Below the pieces are notes generated by a model. The model did not search any database. It was not told where the DNA came from and saw only the letters and a list, made by a program, of their open reading frames with translations. Shown piece by piece: positions 55,501 through 64,000 of a stretch of DNA of 64,000 nucleotides (position 1 is its first letter; the number at the start of each line of letters is the position of its first letter). Origin of the DNA: Thozetella sp. PMI_491 (Eukaryota; Ascomycota; Sordariomycetes; Chaetosphaeriales; Chaetosphaeriaceae); NCBI GenBank assembly GCA_021432635.1, contig MU270043.1, forward strand, positions 62,001 through 126,000, in the 5' to 3' direction. The position numbers and the translations under genes were made by a program.

Positions 55501-55856
55501 CTTTAGGACCGACCACGCCCGACCAGCTAGCCTCGCCCGGAGGTAGCGCACCAAATCCTCCCCAGCAGATGCACACAACGAAGGAGATCAAAGAAGTCCG
55601 TCACCGATACCTCTTCGCTATAGAAGACCCATTCGAACTTGACCACAATGTCGCGCGAACGGTCACGCACAACGGCATTGTCGCCATCCGCGATGAATTT
55701 CGTAGGGCATGGCGAATCATCCGGAATGCGAGCAAAATCAATGTACCTCAGGACGATTTATTGCAAGATGTTATTGCCGCAGACCTGAACCGGGAGAAAG
55801 AGCAATTCTCTCTTCTCCTCGACGAACTCCACGGCAAGGTCATTTTTGATGAATAA
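52521..55856 (+). CDS. Cid1-like terminal nucleotidyltransferase (poly(A)/poly(U) polymerase)
   Basis: A single-exon gene for a 1111-residue protein with a split polymerase-beta-type nucleotidyltransferase domain and a PAP/25A-associated domain. Such enzymes add A or U tails to RNA 3' ends. The ATG at 52521 is the first (the frame opens with TTG). Residues 1-240 are proline-, serine- and glutamine-rich and probably disordered. The catalytic core begins with CFGSLSSGFATKAADMDLGL, with metal-binding aspartates D330 and D332. The third aspartate is D786 in QCDVNFSAH, so about 450 residues lie between them, including an acidic stretch and a helical part. After it come PMVLFIKHWARVRGIN, SYGYVLMMLHYLVN and, near 990-1060, a poorly conserved insert. 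Whether A or U is added cannot be told from sequence. Confidence 0.88.
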   Translation: MQGGQDSSPASGGGGALESHLRNLIISNSMKDGSSPGPSETSTLGQPTVQSEGTPPTQQPRKPGPIQLIPDDLSETTNKQVSPSQKSGRKRPNQAQRRQMSAQLSIPIDPRPQPPQSARPYISPPGYPSAHQYSGNLPPGNQYRSQRPHSATFRPPNHGHGFPNPPLSGQPFSSQAKHHHSLSLQGPISPPPGEHYDWRGHQHHGSNSGDHRMGYHPSPMPYDSTSPRNTRHSHGNLYNPGKQFHVRPDELKAQAHMLENLCTTIIAGAEIESADIMEKESFRAKIEQVCQTVISRFEQEQNGLRSFPPASVQLKCFGSLSSGFATKAADMDLGLLSPLSPLQPDAPGSPIPRLLEKAFLDMGLGARLLTRTRVPIIKLCEKPPEQLLRDLQEARIKWETGVTDEQIEDDDQNEDRPSSPAEDQQHSHSRKEGSRGQKELDLGAEKTYEEKLSSLTQDKRSLQTYYGLAKGLLRKLGGRDLTNSNAADFSGEDFRVLTDVSLAFVRGLADENLRTRLLNYKSLNQYDIAAGSKHRSLLGVWTQIEGEKMVLMWDTRSLKERDSYHEHNGEAVVKLWQTVQNKPDFGNDPLAYNKELQSTLELVRKLPSVQFMLLSQVQYEPAAAYYSRATKIMLDLKVGDAPLEHDPVVPVVIRQYVQGIYGEEVRNKVREFVETEGVKTLQAVARRHKSLQLAHEYEKALNKGLYPEEHTTAIKAYVELLRSPLKKNLQPDSACDYVVPATSDMAPIIQEIRRLGDPSKLSPNQPRDPYRDRLEFPKDGAGVQCDVNFSAHLALQNTLLLRCYSHSDPRVRPMVLFIKHWARVRGINSPYRGTLSSYGYVLMMLHYLVNVAQPFVCPNLQQLAPAPDPNLTPEQIEETVICKGRDVRFWRDEAEIKRLANDNALTQNRDSIGHLLRGFFEYYAQSHFMSTVQGRGFDWGRDVLSLRTHGGLLTKQEKGWTGAKTVIEVKATAAPPGSAASTGSDQGPKSPAEPLGPTTPDQLASPGGSAPNPPQQMHTTKEIKEVRHRYLFAIEDPFELDHNVARTVTHNGIVAIRDEFRRAWRIIRNASKINVPQDDLLQDVIAADLNREKEQFSLLLDELHGKVIFDE

Positions 55857-56731
55857 AGTGGATATGACGAGGTTATGAACGAACCCACTACGTGCTAATA
55901 AGGCAAGGCGACAGAATACTTGCTAAGCTCACTTAAAGTTGTCACAATTCTTAACGGCGAGTCACTAAGGTCAAACAACGGAGGTATTGCTTATAGTAAG
56001 GAAGGAAAAGGGGGGTGGGCGGAGTTCTCGGTCTCTTTCCGGAAATGGAGACGCTCACACATCATCACTGTACTTTTAGCTTCGGCATCTAGTCACGCCG
56101 TATAGCAATACGTAAAACTGGAAGAAAATGAGACAGGAGCTAGATTAATGACTTCCTGCCTTTGTCGACAATTCTTTGTGTCTTCCGAGGATGCTGGAAT
56201 GTAAGTAAGGTGGCGCTGTCTCGGACCCTTGTGTTCTAGTGCGAGCCAAAGTTGTTCGATAAGTTAGACTCCGGTGGTAGGCATTGGAGTTGAAAGGATC
56301 TATGTGAGAGCCGTAGTTCCGGATTCAAGTTAGGTTTGTTCTCATCGTTGCCTTCTCAAGAAATGGCTGCAACGTGCCCCCGTCACATAAGGATATATGC
56401 CGTGACAAAGACGTCCTGGAATCATCTTTTTTAACGCCTTCCCCTGAAGAATCCATATTCATTGACTATAAACCAACAACTTCCGGATGCAGAAGTTCAT
56501 CCTGAAATGCGTATCATCGAGCAGGCGCCACGCGGTATCTACCATGTCAATGGCATCACCATATACGTTCCAGCAGCCCCCCATGAGCTCCTTCTCCTTC
56601 GGGAGTTCCCCTCTGTTCCCTTGCAAACCACATTCACTCATCATACCTTGCGATCGAAGATATTATTCCGACGCCATAAAAATATAGCCTCCCAGCTCTG
56701 CTCGAGACAAATTGGTCGGCCTTCGGCAAGC
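55857..56731. other. Upstream region of the OTU-like gene
   Basis: It holds the 3' flank of the Cid1-like gene and the promoter of the next plus-strand gene. From 56507 the frame of the next gene is open with ATGs but without coding character. Confidence 0.5.
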
Positions 56732-58235
56732 ATGGCAGCCATTAAAGAACCACTGGCCGCAGGCACCGAGAATGCCAAGAGGCTCAAAGACCTTACCAAG
56801 GCTTTGCCGTGGCTTTGGAACAACTCCTCTGATGATACGAAGAACATGATAGCGCGAGAAGTGCTCATCTATGACCTGGAGACGATCGCCCGAGACAGAC
56901 CCCTTCTCAACCCCAGGACTAACAAAACAACCGAGCTGGAGGCTGTCCTCGCGGATATCAAGGGGAAAGGCAAGGCTCCGGTCGTCCCTGCCATCTTTGC
57001 TACTCCTGCTGTCCCTGCCCTTCCTCGCGCCGGTGCCAAGCGAGCAGCTGGTGCGGCCGCCCTTGACTTAACGGCGGCCGCGGGCGCCGAAGGTGTAAAT
57101 AACGACCCGGAAGCCGAGTTCCGCAAGCTGAAGCGGGAGAAGAAGGACAGCATGCGGTTTCACGAAGCTGAAAACCACACCGGGGAGTGGCCGGGCCCCA
57201 CCGCCGGGCTGCGATTCAAAATTGATGCGTACCGCAAGGAGATGGGTTTCGGCAAACTGCTCAGCGAAATCGCGAACCGGTCCTCTGTGACATCTGCGCA
57301 GGAACTTTACAGTATCAAGGAGGCGTCAGACCTCGATAACATGGAGTGGTGGCTGCAGAAGCGGAATCGTGGCGGCCCCAGCTTGGTCAAAGGGCTCCCG
57401 CTCGTCGAGAACGTCACCTTCTTGCGGCATGCCAACCTGTGGGATATGAGCAAGGAGGAGGGCGAGATTGGGGGCGCCAACTGCTACTGGACGGCGACGG
57501 CGATGCTGATCTATGGGAATCCATGGATGTGGCTGCGAGTCAAAGCCGACCACCGCGAGCACTTTGGGCGTGTGTTGCGCAACAGCGGACACCCAAAGAA
57601 CGAGCTATACACGGCATTCAACAAGAAGTGGTACAAGACACCAGCGTTGGGAAACAAGGGTTCGACCGACCTGACGGTGAACCTGTGGCAGGTGCTGTCT
57701 CTACCGGGACTCTACACCCCAGCCGTGATGGCTGACATCACAGCTGATCTGTACAACGTATACGCCGTCATGTTCAGTTACAACTCGAATGAACACCCTA
57801 ACTTGGTGTACGAGACACGCACACGTGGTGCATATAACTCGCGTCATATATTCTACCTGTTCACAGTGAGTGGCGCCTTGCACTTGTCCGCGGCTTTGAC
57901 CCGGTAGAAGAACAGGTTGAGGATACTGCTAACATGGCCAACGGCAGGGCGGGTGTCACTTCCAGCCCATGGTGCCGAATGAGTACATCCACTGGGAATT
58001 TAGATATCCGCGCGTCAACCAGCGTGGCACGAAGGACTTCCCCTTGTCTGGGGACGGCAAGAAAGACGGCATCCAACATCCTTGGCGGTCCGAATTTCGG
58101 TCGTTCCGGGGCCAGCAAGCACCGTCCGTCGTGGGAAGATATCACAGTGGCCACAATGATACTCAAGACCCTAACCTGCACGCGTTATTTTGTCGCTCAC
58201 TCGGGATAGATCCAGCCCCCGAGTCGACGGAGTAA
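56732..58235 (+). CDS. OTU-like cysteine-protease-fold protein
   Basis: A predicted 473-residue protein. Exons are 56732-57865 and 57948-58235 with an 82-base intron (GTGAGT, GCTAACA, GGCAG). The second half resembles the OTU deubiquitinase fold. GGANCYWTATAMLIYGN matches the DGNC-x-F helix with Cys at 251, and GLYTPAVMADITADLYNVYA matches the central strands. HIFYLFT then GGCHFQPMVPNEY, with His at 382, matches the last strand with the catalytic His. The aspartate usually placed before the Cys is missing (GGAN in place of DGN), so activity is uncertain. The N-terminal 200 residues include a proline- and alanine-rich linker. An alternative start 75 codons upstream (56507) is possible. The OTU call is my inference from motif order. 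Confidence 0.7.
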
Positions 58236-59146
58236 CCAGGCCCTAGGGAACGAGGAATCTATGGGTAGGAAACAGGACAGGCCTTCACCGCCGGTGCAAC
58301 ATTAACATAGCATGCAAAGGTTCCCGAGTCAGGGTTAGGAGTTAGGAGTGGCAAGGAGAATACGTATAATCGGGTCTTTATTGCTTATATGTAGTCATAA
58401 ATTAAATACGGTTCCATACAGTGGCTTGGCATCCCGGTAATCAGCAATGCAACTACGGATAGCTGTCCTAGTTCTGTGCATAAGTGGTTCTGGTCAGTAT
58501 GTGTCACTTGCGCCCTGGCGCTTTTGCATGTATCGAGTTGTTCTCTTGCCTACTGCCCATCAACCTTGCGGAAGCGACTCAAGAGTCTAAGCAGCAGGCC
58601 TTCTTGCTCGACTCGTCCCGAAAGACGTTTATCTTCCAACGTTCCGTTAAGAGCAGATCCTGGGGATGGATAGAGCTCCTGCTGTCCGAAAACAGCACCG
58701 CTGGGTCAACCATCAGGTATATATATCATGATCATGGCATCGGCTGCGTAGAGTGCCTCGTAACAAAAATGAAATAAAGAATTTCCGACTCGTGCTTCAA
58801 GATCACACCAATCGCAGGCAAAAAAGGATCCGCATGGCCAAAGGCCAGCAGGTTGAGAGCAAACTCAATTGACAGGACTGTTCATCTAAATGTTGTCCTG
58901 TTGACCCGTGTTTAGTATGCCTCGCTAAATCTGGGGATATCCACAATACCTAACGCCGACCGTTGCCAGTCTGGATGCCGTCCTTTTTATATCTTCCTGC
59001 ACAAGTCTTGTCGCAGCCCTGGCACCGCAGGTACTCATACGCCTTACACCTTGCTAGTTCAAACCTCCTTTCGTCAAGTCATTCGTCATCGGCCAAGCAA
59101 GGCCATCTCAACACAGTCTGCTCAACTTGTGTGCCTCATGAACCGT
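58236..59146. other. Convergent intergenic region
   Basis: It lies between the 3' ends of the OTU-like gene (+) and the PRPP synthetase gene (-). I see no gene or RNA in it. Confidence 0.55.
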
Positions 59147-60757
59147 TCAGTCTGTATGCTGGAACAGCGGCGATATGGACTCGCCATAGTGATTGCGCCG
59201 AATGGCCTCGGCCAAGAGGAAAGACAAGTCGAGAACCACCAGCTTGCTAGCATTGCGCGCCTTGTCCTCCCGGATAGGATAACTATTGGTCACGACAATT
59301 GCGTCGATGCAATCGCAAGCTTGCAGTTGCTCGAGACAGTCGGCGCCGAATACGCCATGCGTGGCAATACAGTAAACCTTCTTGGCGAAACCTCGCTTAA
59401 CGACGGTCTCGGCGGCAGCAATCCAAGAGCCAGGCTTGTCAATCATGTCGTCAACGATGAAGACGGGGCGGTTCTTGACATCGCCCACCAGGGTGATCAT
59501 GTGCTCGATCCTCGGATTCTTGAGAATCTCTTCCTCCTCATCGGAGCTAGCCGCGTCACCCGAGCCGCCGAGGGCGTGCGGCTGAGAGGCAAAGAAGGAG
59601 GACGCATGCGACATGGCCATAGGATCTTCCTCAACGCTCGCATCTGCATTGGAGGTCGTGGGAGAAGGAAAGTCGTCGGGCACAATGTGTCCCTGGACTA
59701 GGCGGCCGTGGGTGACCTCGTGAGCCCTCCTATCGTTGTACTCGGGGACATCCGTCTCTTCGTCGAGTTCTTCGATAGCTCCTGGGGATGAGGAGGCTTG
59801 ACCGTTGAAGCTGGTGTGCACAGACGGGCCATTTACCCGTCGCGGCGAGCCTTGGGCGTCCGCAATGGTATGCGGCACACGGGAAGGTCTGCTAGGAGTG
59901 CTCGGAGCGCCGTTGGGAGTATGAGAACTACTCATGTTCTCCAGTAGAGGTTGCTTTTCGATCCCATCTAGATGGTTCATGATCATGCTTGCCGTCATGT
60001 TGGAACCGCGTTTCCTATCCGTGGTGACAATTCCGAAGTTAAGCTTCAGGGCATCAGCAAGGGACGTGACCCGCTTGGTGCCCCCTGCGTTCTTGGAGAC
60101 GACCACGGCTTCTCTCCAGTTCGGCACATTGTGTCGAATCCACCGGGCGATCAGGGGTTCTGCATGCAGGTTGTCAACAGGGCATTTAAAAAAGCCTTGC
60201 ATCTGCGAGGCGTGGAGATCGACCGTGACCACATGCTTTACGCCGGCAACACCGAGTAGGTTGGCAAGCATCCTGGCCGTGATGGCACCCCGGTGGGACT
60301 TCTTCTTGGACTGTCGGCTGTAGGGAAAGTACGGGAGAACAGCTGTGGAACGAGAGAGTTAATTGGCTTGGTTCGCCAAAGGCCAGTAGTAGTGTGGCGT
60401 GGAGCCAGACAGAGCAAGGCCAAAGCAGCCTGCAGGGCTCGGGTGACCACGGCACCTTTTCGGCAATAGACAGCGGGGAAGGAGGCGTTGGCACCCACCT
60501 GTGATCTTGTTCGCAGAGCCTCCCTTGCAGGCCGATATCATGATGAGCAACTCCATGATCGTGTCATTGATCTTGGGACTCCCGGATTGGACCACGAACA
60601 CGTCCTTCTCACGGACGCTGGTGAGGATGCGAACGCTGGTCTCGCCATTGGAGAATTGTGAAAGCTCGGCATCTGCCGGCTGCATGCCAAGGTTCTCGCA
60701 TATCTTGCCCGCAAGACTTGGGCAGGACGAGCCCGCGAATATCAAAGTATTTCGCAT
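59147..60757 (-). CDS. Ribose-phosphate pyrophosphokinase with non-homologous insert (Prs1/Prs5 type)
   Basis: A 484-residue PRPP synthetase subunit, which makes PRPP from ribose-5-phosphate and ATP for nucleotide, histidine and tryptophan synthesis. Minus-strand exons are 60757-60499 and 60342-59147; the 156-base intron (GTGGGT, TTAACTC, TTCCACAG) joins SANKIT to AVLPYFPYSRQSKKK. Family motifs include FSNGETSVRI, the divalent-cation signature VDLHASQMQGFFKCPVDNL, and RPVFIVDDMIDKPGSW in the PRPP-loop position. About 165 residues of low-complexity sequence rich in S, P, E and D (about 200-365) interrupt the domain, as the non-homologous regions do in yeast Prs1 and Prs5. The catalytic flexible loop reads SKNAGGTKR where active subunits have SPDAGG, so this may be a regulatory or structural subunit. 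Confidence 0.92.
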
Positions 60758-61284
60758 GGTGGGCTGCAGAGGTGGGCGAGAGAGCTTTGAGAGAAAGAGT
60801 TTTTGGAAGATGGGAAAAGCTTTTGAGGTAGGTCCCTTTATTTAAGTGGAGAAGCGTGAGTAGGTGGGGGTTGGGGTTTGCTGAGCTAGAGGCGATTGGG
60901 AAAGTGGGGGCACTTTCTTCCAATCTGCGTCACACATCGCTCGTACCGCATCAACGCGTTGTAGTCTGACCTGTATCGTCGGTGCCGTCTGTGACGACCC
61001 CTAGGAAAAGATTTTGTATGTCGTACCTACCCCATAGGGTTCGTTGTAATAGGTGCACTTTCACTTTCTTATCTAGGACAAGTCTAGTACCTGTTGCATA
61101 TGAGGTGAGACATTTAGCCTAGGGGTATCTCTCAAGCGAAGCTTGCTTACACTTGGCCGCTACCATGGGGAGACCCCCGAATATCGGAATCAGCTGGTGG
61201 CCAATCACCCAGTGGCGTGACTTAATCCCATCCTGACATCTCGGACAGCCGATCGCACGGCACTCGCATGGCAACCACCTTCTT
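60758..61284. other. Intergenic 0.5 kb
   Basis: It holds the promoter of the PRPP synthetase gene, with a T/A-rich TATA-like site near 60840, and the 3' flank of the glycosyltransferase remnant. I see no gene. Confidence 0.5.
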
Positions 61285-61872
61285 CTAGGAGGACCTCCAT
61301 CGCGTGCACCCCTGCTTCCTGCTCCTTCCACACTCTTCCCATGCGGCCACATTCTGTGTTACCCGCCCGTGATGCTTGGAGAAGAACACGGGATACTGAT
61401 ATATTACCCAGTACACACTGACGACGTTCATCAGCGTGAGGATCAGCTTCATGTCCACGTGAACTGCCACTGCCGCCCACCGTACTCCCTCATGGCGATG
61501 CTTCCCGCTCAGGTGCCACGCGTTGAAGAACGCCGCAGCGAAGGCATTTAGCGCTTCCAGGATGCCTGTGGCGATCATGGTAAGCCTCCAGCTGGACAGC
61601 AGCATGGGAGGCATGAGGAACGGAGTGCTGAGAAAGATGAGGGCATCGTAGATTTCGCCAAAGGCGAAGAGCTTCGTGACGATCTCGCGCCACCCAAGAC
61701 GCCAGGCGAAGAGGAGATATATCGTGTTGATGTAGACCCGCATGAGGAAGAAGAGATTCCATCGGAAGAAGCGCTGCCTCCATACCGTCATATCGCCGTA
61801 GCCACCGCGACTTGCTTTCCCTTTGAACAGCGCCGCAGGCGTCTCCGTCTCCACGAAAAGCTGCGAGCACAT
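61285..61872 (-). pseudogene. Glycosyltransferase family 2, C-terminal fragment
   Basis: An open frame of up to 195 residues resembling the C-terminal membrane part of a processive family 2 glycosyltransferase (hyaluronan/chitin/cellulose-synthase-like). It starts with CSQLFVETETPAALFKGKA, then YGDMTVWRQRFFRWN, whose RFFRW fits the (Q/R)xxRW motif at the end of the catalytic domain. Three or four hydrophobic helices follow (LFFLMRVYINTIYLLFAW, FLMPPMLLSSW, LTMIATGILEALNAFAAAFF, LTLMNVVSVYWVIYQY). The nucleotide-binding and catalytic aspartate half is not found upstream (61873-62250) in any frame. The gene therefore looks cut at its 5' side. It lies head-to-head with a similarly cut nucleotide-sugar dehydrogenase. 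Confidence 0.65.
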
Positions 61873-62403
61873 GACGATCGATCACTCCCAAGTCCCATTA
61901 TTTCACACGGGAAAGCGTCATGAAAGTTCGCAATTTGAAGATAGTACGATTTGCTCAACTTGGAATTCATCAAAACTCGGGCTCTTGGCAGACGATACCT
62001 CCGGAGGGAACACAAATAGATATGTACCGACTCGCTACTCCAGGAGTCGAAATGTAGGCTGAAAAGACCACCATGGGGCTAATGGCGACATTTTCTTCGG
62101 CTCTAGAGACTTTCTCCCTGCTTTCTACTTGCACGATGTTATGCGTTGAGAATCGGAGCAGAAGACATGAACGTCTGGATTTCTCTCTGGTTCGCTCAGC
62201 TAGCGGGGCTGAAGTTGACTCAACGCTCTCCTATCGATCATTTTCTTAATGGCCGGCATCCTCTCGATCGACTCGCGCTCAGCGACTACCTGCAGGAGTG
62301 GGAGTGACCCCCAAGTCACCGAAGGATGCCTGGGCCGACAACATCCCACCAAGGGAGATCGTCATGGCACTTGCGTAATGGTTGTCGCTATTTTCGCGAG
62401 GCC
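61873..62403. other. Junction between two 5'-truncated genes
   Basis: In place of the N-terminal domains expected on both sides, only short open frames without family resemblance are seen, such as a 46-codon frame from the ATG at 62167. This is the proposed deletion or decay zone. Confidence 0.5.
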
Positions 62404-63527
62404 TGGGCCCATCTTCGCAATGTGGAATGGACTATAGAACCGAAGAGGATAGGCTCCGCCACGCATGTGCTGATCGCGGTTCCCACTCCAATCACGGAGG
62501 AGAGAGCAGTCGACAACACAAATCTCAAGGCAGCCCTTCGGACTGTTAAGCGGAATGGCCAAGTAGGCGCTACTATTGTCATTGAGAGTTCTATCGCCGT
62601 GGGCATGACCAGAGAACTCCTTGCCCCGGTAATGAAGTCGCGTAGCTTTAGAGGAGGAATATCTCCCGAGGTAAAGATACCCCTTTCGTTCAAATTTCTG
62701 GTGCCATGACTTGGTCTGATATTTCTAATTAGCGGGTCGACCTCGGGAGACAAACACTCGTCATGAACGTGATACCCAAAATCATCTCTGGTCTCGATGA
62801 TGTGACTCCATGGTCTCTGCAAAGTATCCGAGAGCTGTACTCGCTGGCTTTCAGCACCTTGATTCCAACCTCCAGCCCGGAAGTCGCCGAGATGACAAAG
62901 CTCTACGAAAATTGCCAGAGGATAATAGCAATATCATTTGCGAACAAAGTGGCTCACGCTTGTGTATGGGTCGGAATCAATCCCTACGAAGTCTCACAGG
63001 CTGCAGCCACTAAACCTTTTGGGTATCTCTCAATCACACCGGGCATTGAAGTTGGGGGGCACTGTATACCCGTTAATCCACACTACCTCTGCTCAGCAGG
63101 TTCCCTCTCGCTGCTCGAAGCAGCTACGGCGGCCACGGAGAGAAGACCAGTCGAGATCGGTGACCGGCTTATGGCAGGCCTGTTGAGAAGGAAGCCAGGA
63201 TATGGTTCAAAGGCCCCACGGGTTTTGATTGTGGGTGCCGCGTTCAAACCCGGAGAGTCTTTGATTGAAAATTCACCGGGGCTTGCCCTCATGTACCGCC
63301 TGCAGTCACACTGGGACGTGCCCTGCTGGTGGTACGATCCATTGGTGGATCAAGAGGCGAGTATCATCCGTGGAACAAGGCTTGGAGAATATCATTGGAC
63401 AACACAAATCATGGAGCGTCTTGACTTGATTATTTTTGCGATGCGGCAAAGCAAGGTGAACTGGAGAGCGCTGGACGGCCTAGTAAAGCCCCAGGTCGAA
63501 GTATTCTGCTCGCTACAGTCTAGGTAG
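62404..63527 (+). pseudogene. Nucleotide-sugar (UDP) 6-dehydrogenase, 5'-truncated
   Basis: This encodes most of an NAD-dependent 6-dehydrogenase of the UDP-glucose/UDP-N-acetylmannosamine type, which makes uronic acids for polysaccharides. Exon parts are about 62404-62670 and 62733-63527, with an intron (GTAAAG, TCTAATTAG) joining GGISPE to RVDLGRQTLV. Recognised parts are ATHVLIAVPTPI, VIESSIAVGMTRELL, SPERVDLG, EVAEMTKLYENCQRIIAISF, the active-site motif GGHCIPVNPHYL with its Cys, and the UDP-binding C-terminal domain (VLIVGAAFKPG). The N-terminal Rossmann dinucleotide motif (GxGxxG, about 60-80 residues) is not found upstream. The open frame reaches back to about 62249 without resemblance or an ATG-led domain start. 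It is probably non-functional, unless a distant first exon exists. Confidence 0.72.
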
Positions 63528-63829
63528 AGAACACCGTACACGACCGAGTAGACTATTCGCCGCTTCGCTCTATGCTCTTGGCACTGTCCAAACAATAGGA
63601 ACTGCGGGGGCTCGTGATACATAGACGCAGCTGTATGTCCCCTATCAAGAGCTATAAACAAACGAGTTTAACCAATTGAGGCATGGATGCTCCAACGATC
63701 TCCGCATTGCCAAGCGGATGCCTAAAGTGATTTAAACTAGAGCCTACTCGCCACTCGTTGCGAGAGATAAGGAGTAGGTCGAGAGCTAAGCACGTATCAG
63801 AGCTCCAGCCCGACAAACTAAGGGAAATT
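63528..63829. other. Convergent spacer at the right end
   Basis: This 300-base spacer lies between the dehydrogenase remnant (+) and the partial minus-strand gene. I see nothing in it. Confidence 0.55.
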
Positions 63830-64000
63830 TTACTCGAGATCCAACACATCGAATGGGTTGTTCGAGGAAGATCGGGCAGGAGGAGCCTCATGCGCTGATT
63901 TTCTTCGTTTTCGCTTTTTGTGCTTGTTCTCAACGGGCTCGCCTATAGCTGAGATTTGGCGGTCAGTTTCACCGGAGAGGCCGAAAACGCTGGGAAGGAA
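63830..64000 (-). CDS. C-terminal end of an unidentified gene (cut by right edge)
   Basis: Reading in from the right edge on the minus strand gives 56 codons and a TAA at 63832-63830 with clear coding character. The peptide includes VFGLSGETDRQISAIGEPVE, then a strongly basic stretch (NKHKKRKRRKSAHEAPP) and ends SSSNNPFDVLDLE. The lysine- and arginine-rich block looks like a nuclear or nucleolar signal. The segment is too short to name the family. The frame has no ATG inside the window. Confidence 0.6.
   Translation of the reverse strand, partial: FLPSVFGLSGETDRQISAIGEPVENKHKKRKRRKSAHEAPPARSSSNNPFDVLDLE

Overview
The window is nuclear DNA of a filamentous ascomycete, most likely a Sordariomycete (a Sordariales/Chaetomiaceae-like genome). 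The signs are dense single genes on both strands, short introns of about 50-140 bases with GT(A/G) donors, CTAAC-type branch sites and CAG/TAG acceptors, GC-rich third codon positions, and a gene set (NST1, BUD13, TFIIF-alpha, SGT2, rho2, TMA20, mL40, ilv2, galactokinase, a PRPP synthetase with a long insert) typical of that group. There are no operons; neighbours are mostly unrelated. I see no convincing tRNA, rRNA, CRISPR array or intact transposon.

Layout. 0-4 kb: the 3' part of a GNAT acetyltransferase cut by the window edge, a second convergent GNAT gene, TMA20/MCT-1 and a small I78-type peptidase inhibitor. 4-6.9 kb: gene-free, with a C24/T21 homopolymer junction. 6.9-18.2 kb: a cysteine-rich single-span membrane protein, NST1, an unresolved cysteine-pair candidate gene, the Rho2 GTPase (with a 6-base exon) and mitochondrial ribosomal protein mL40. 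18.2-24 kb: a more accessory stretch with a Zn2Cys6 transcription factor (GC-AG intron inside the zinc cluster) and an F-box-like protein. 24.8-30.5 kb: SGT2 divergent from a RING-CH membrane ubiquitin ligase, then galactokinase. 31.8-33.9 kb: an unknown protein and a 32-residue metallothionein. 35.3-42.4 kb: acetolactate synthase, a C2H2 zinc-finger protein and an unknown protein. 42.4-46.6 kb: about 4.2 kb with no gene I can support. 46.6-60.8 kb: BUD13, TFIIF alpha, a Cid1-like nucleotidyltransferase, an OTU-like protein and a PRPP synthetase with a non-homologous insert. 61.3-63.5 kb: a head-to-head pair, the C-terminal part of a membrane glycosyltransferase 2 and a nucleotide-sugar 6-dehydrogenase without its NAD-binding N-terminus, which look like remnants of an extracellular-polysaccharide locus. 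The right edge holds the last 56 codons of a minus-strand gene.

Most genes are core functions: translation and ribosome recycling (TMA20, mL40), transcription and splicing (TFIIF alpha, BUD13), membrane-protein targeting and turnover (SGT2, RING-CH), cell-wall signalling (Rho2), branched-chain amino acid and nucleotide synthesis (ilv2, PRS), and sugar use (galactokinase). The unusual items are gene-structure oddities (micro-exon, start codon alone on an exon, GC-AG intron, stop-free introns) and the truncated polysaccharide pair. Exon borders were read by eye from splice signals, reading frame and family resemblance; no search was run.
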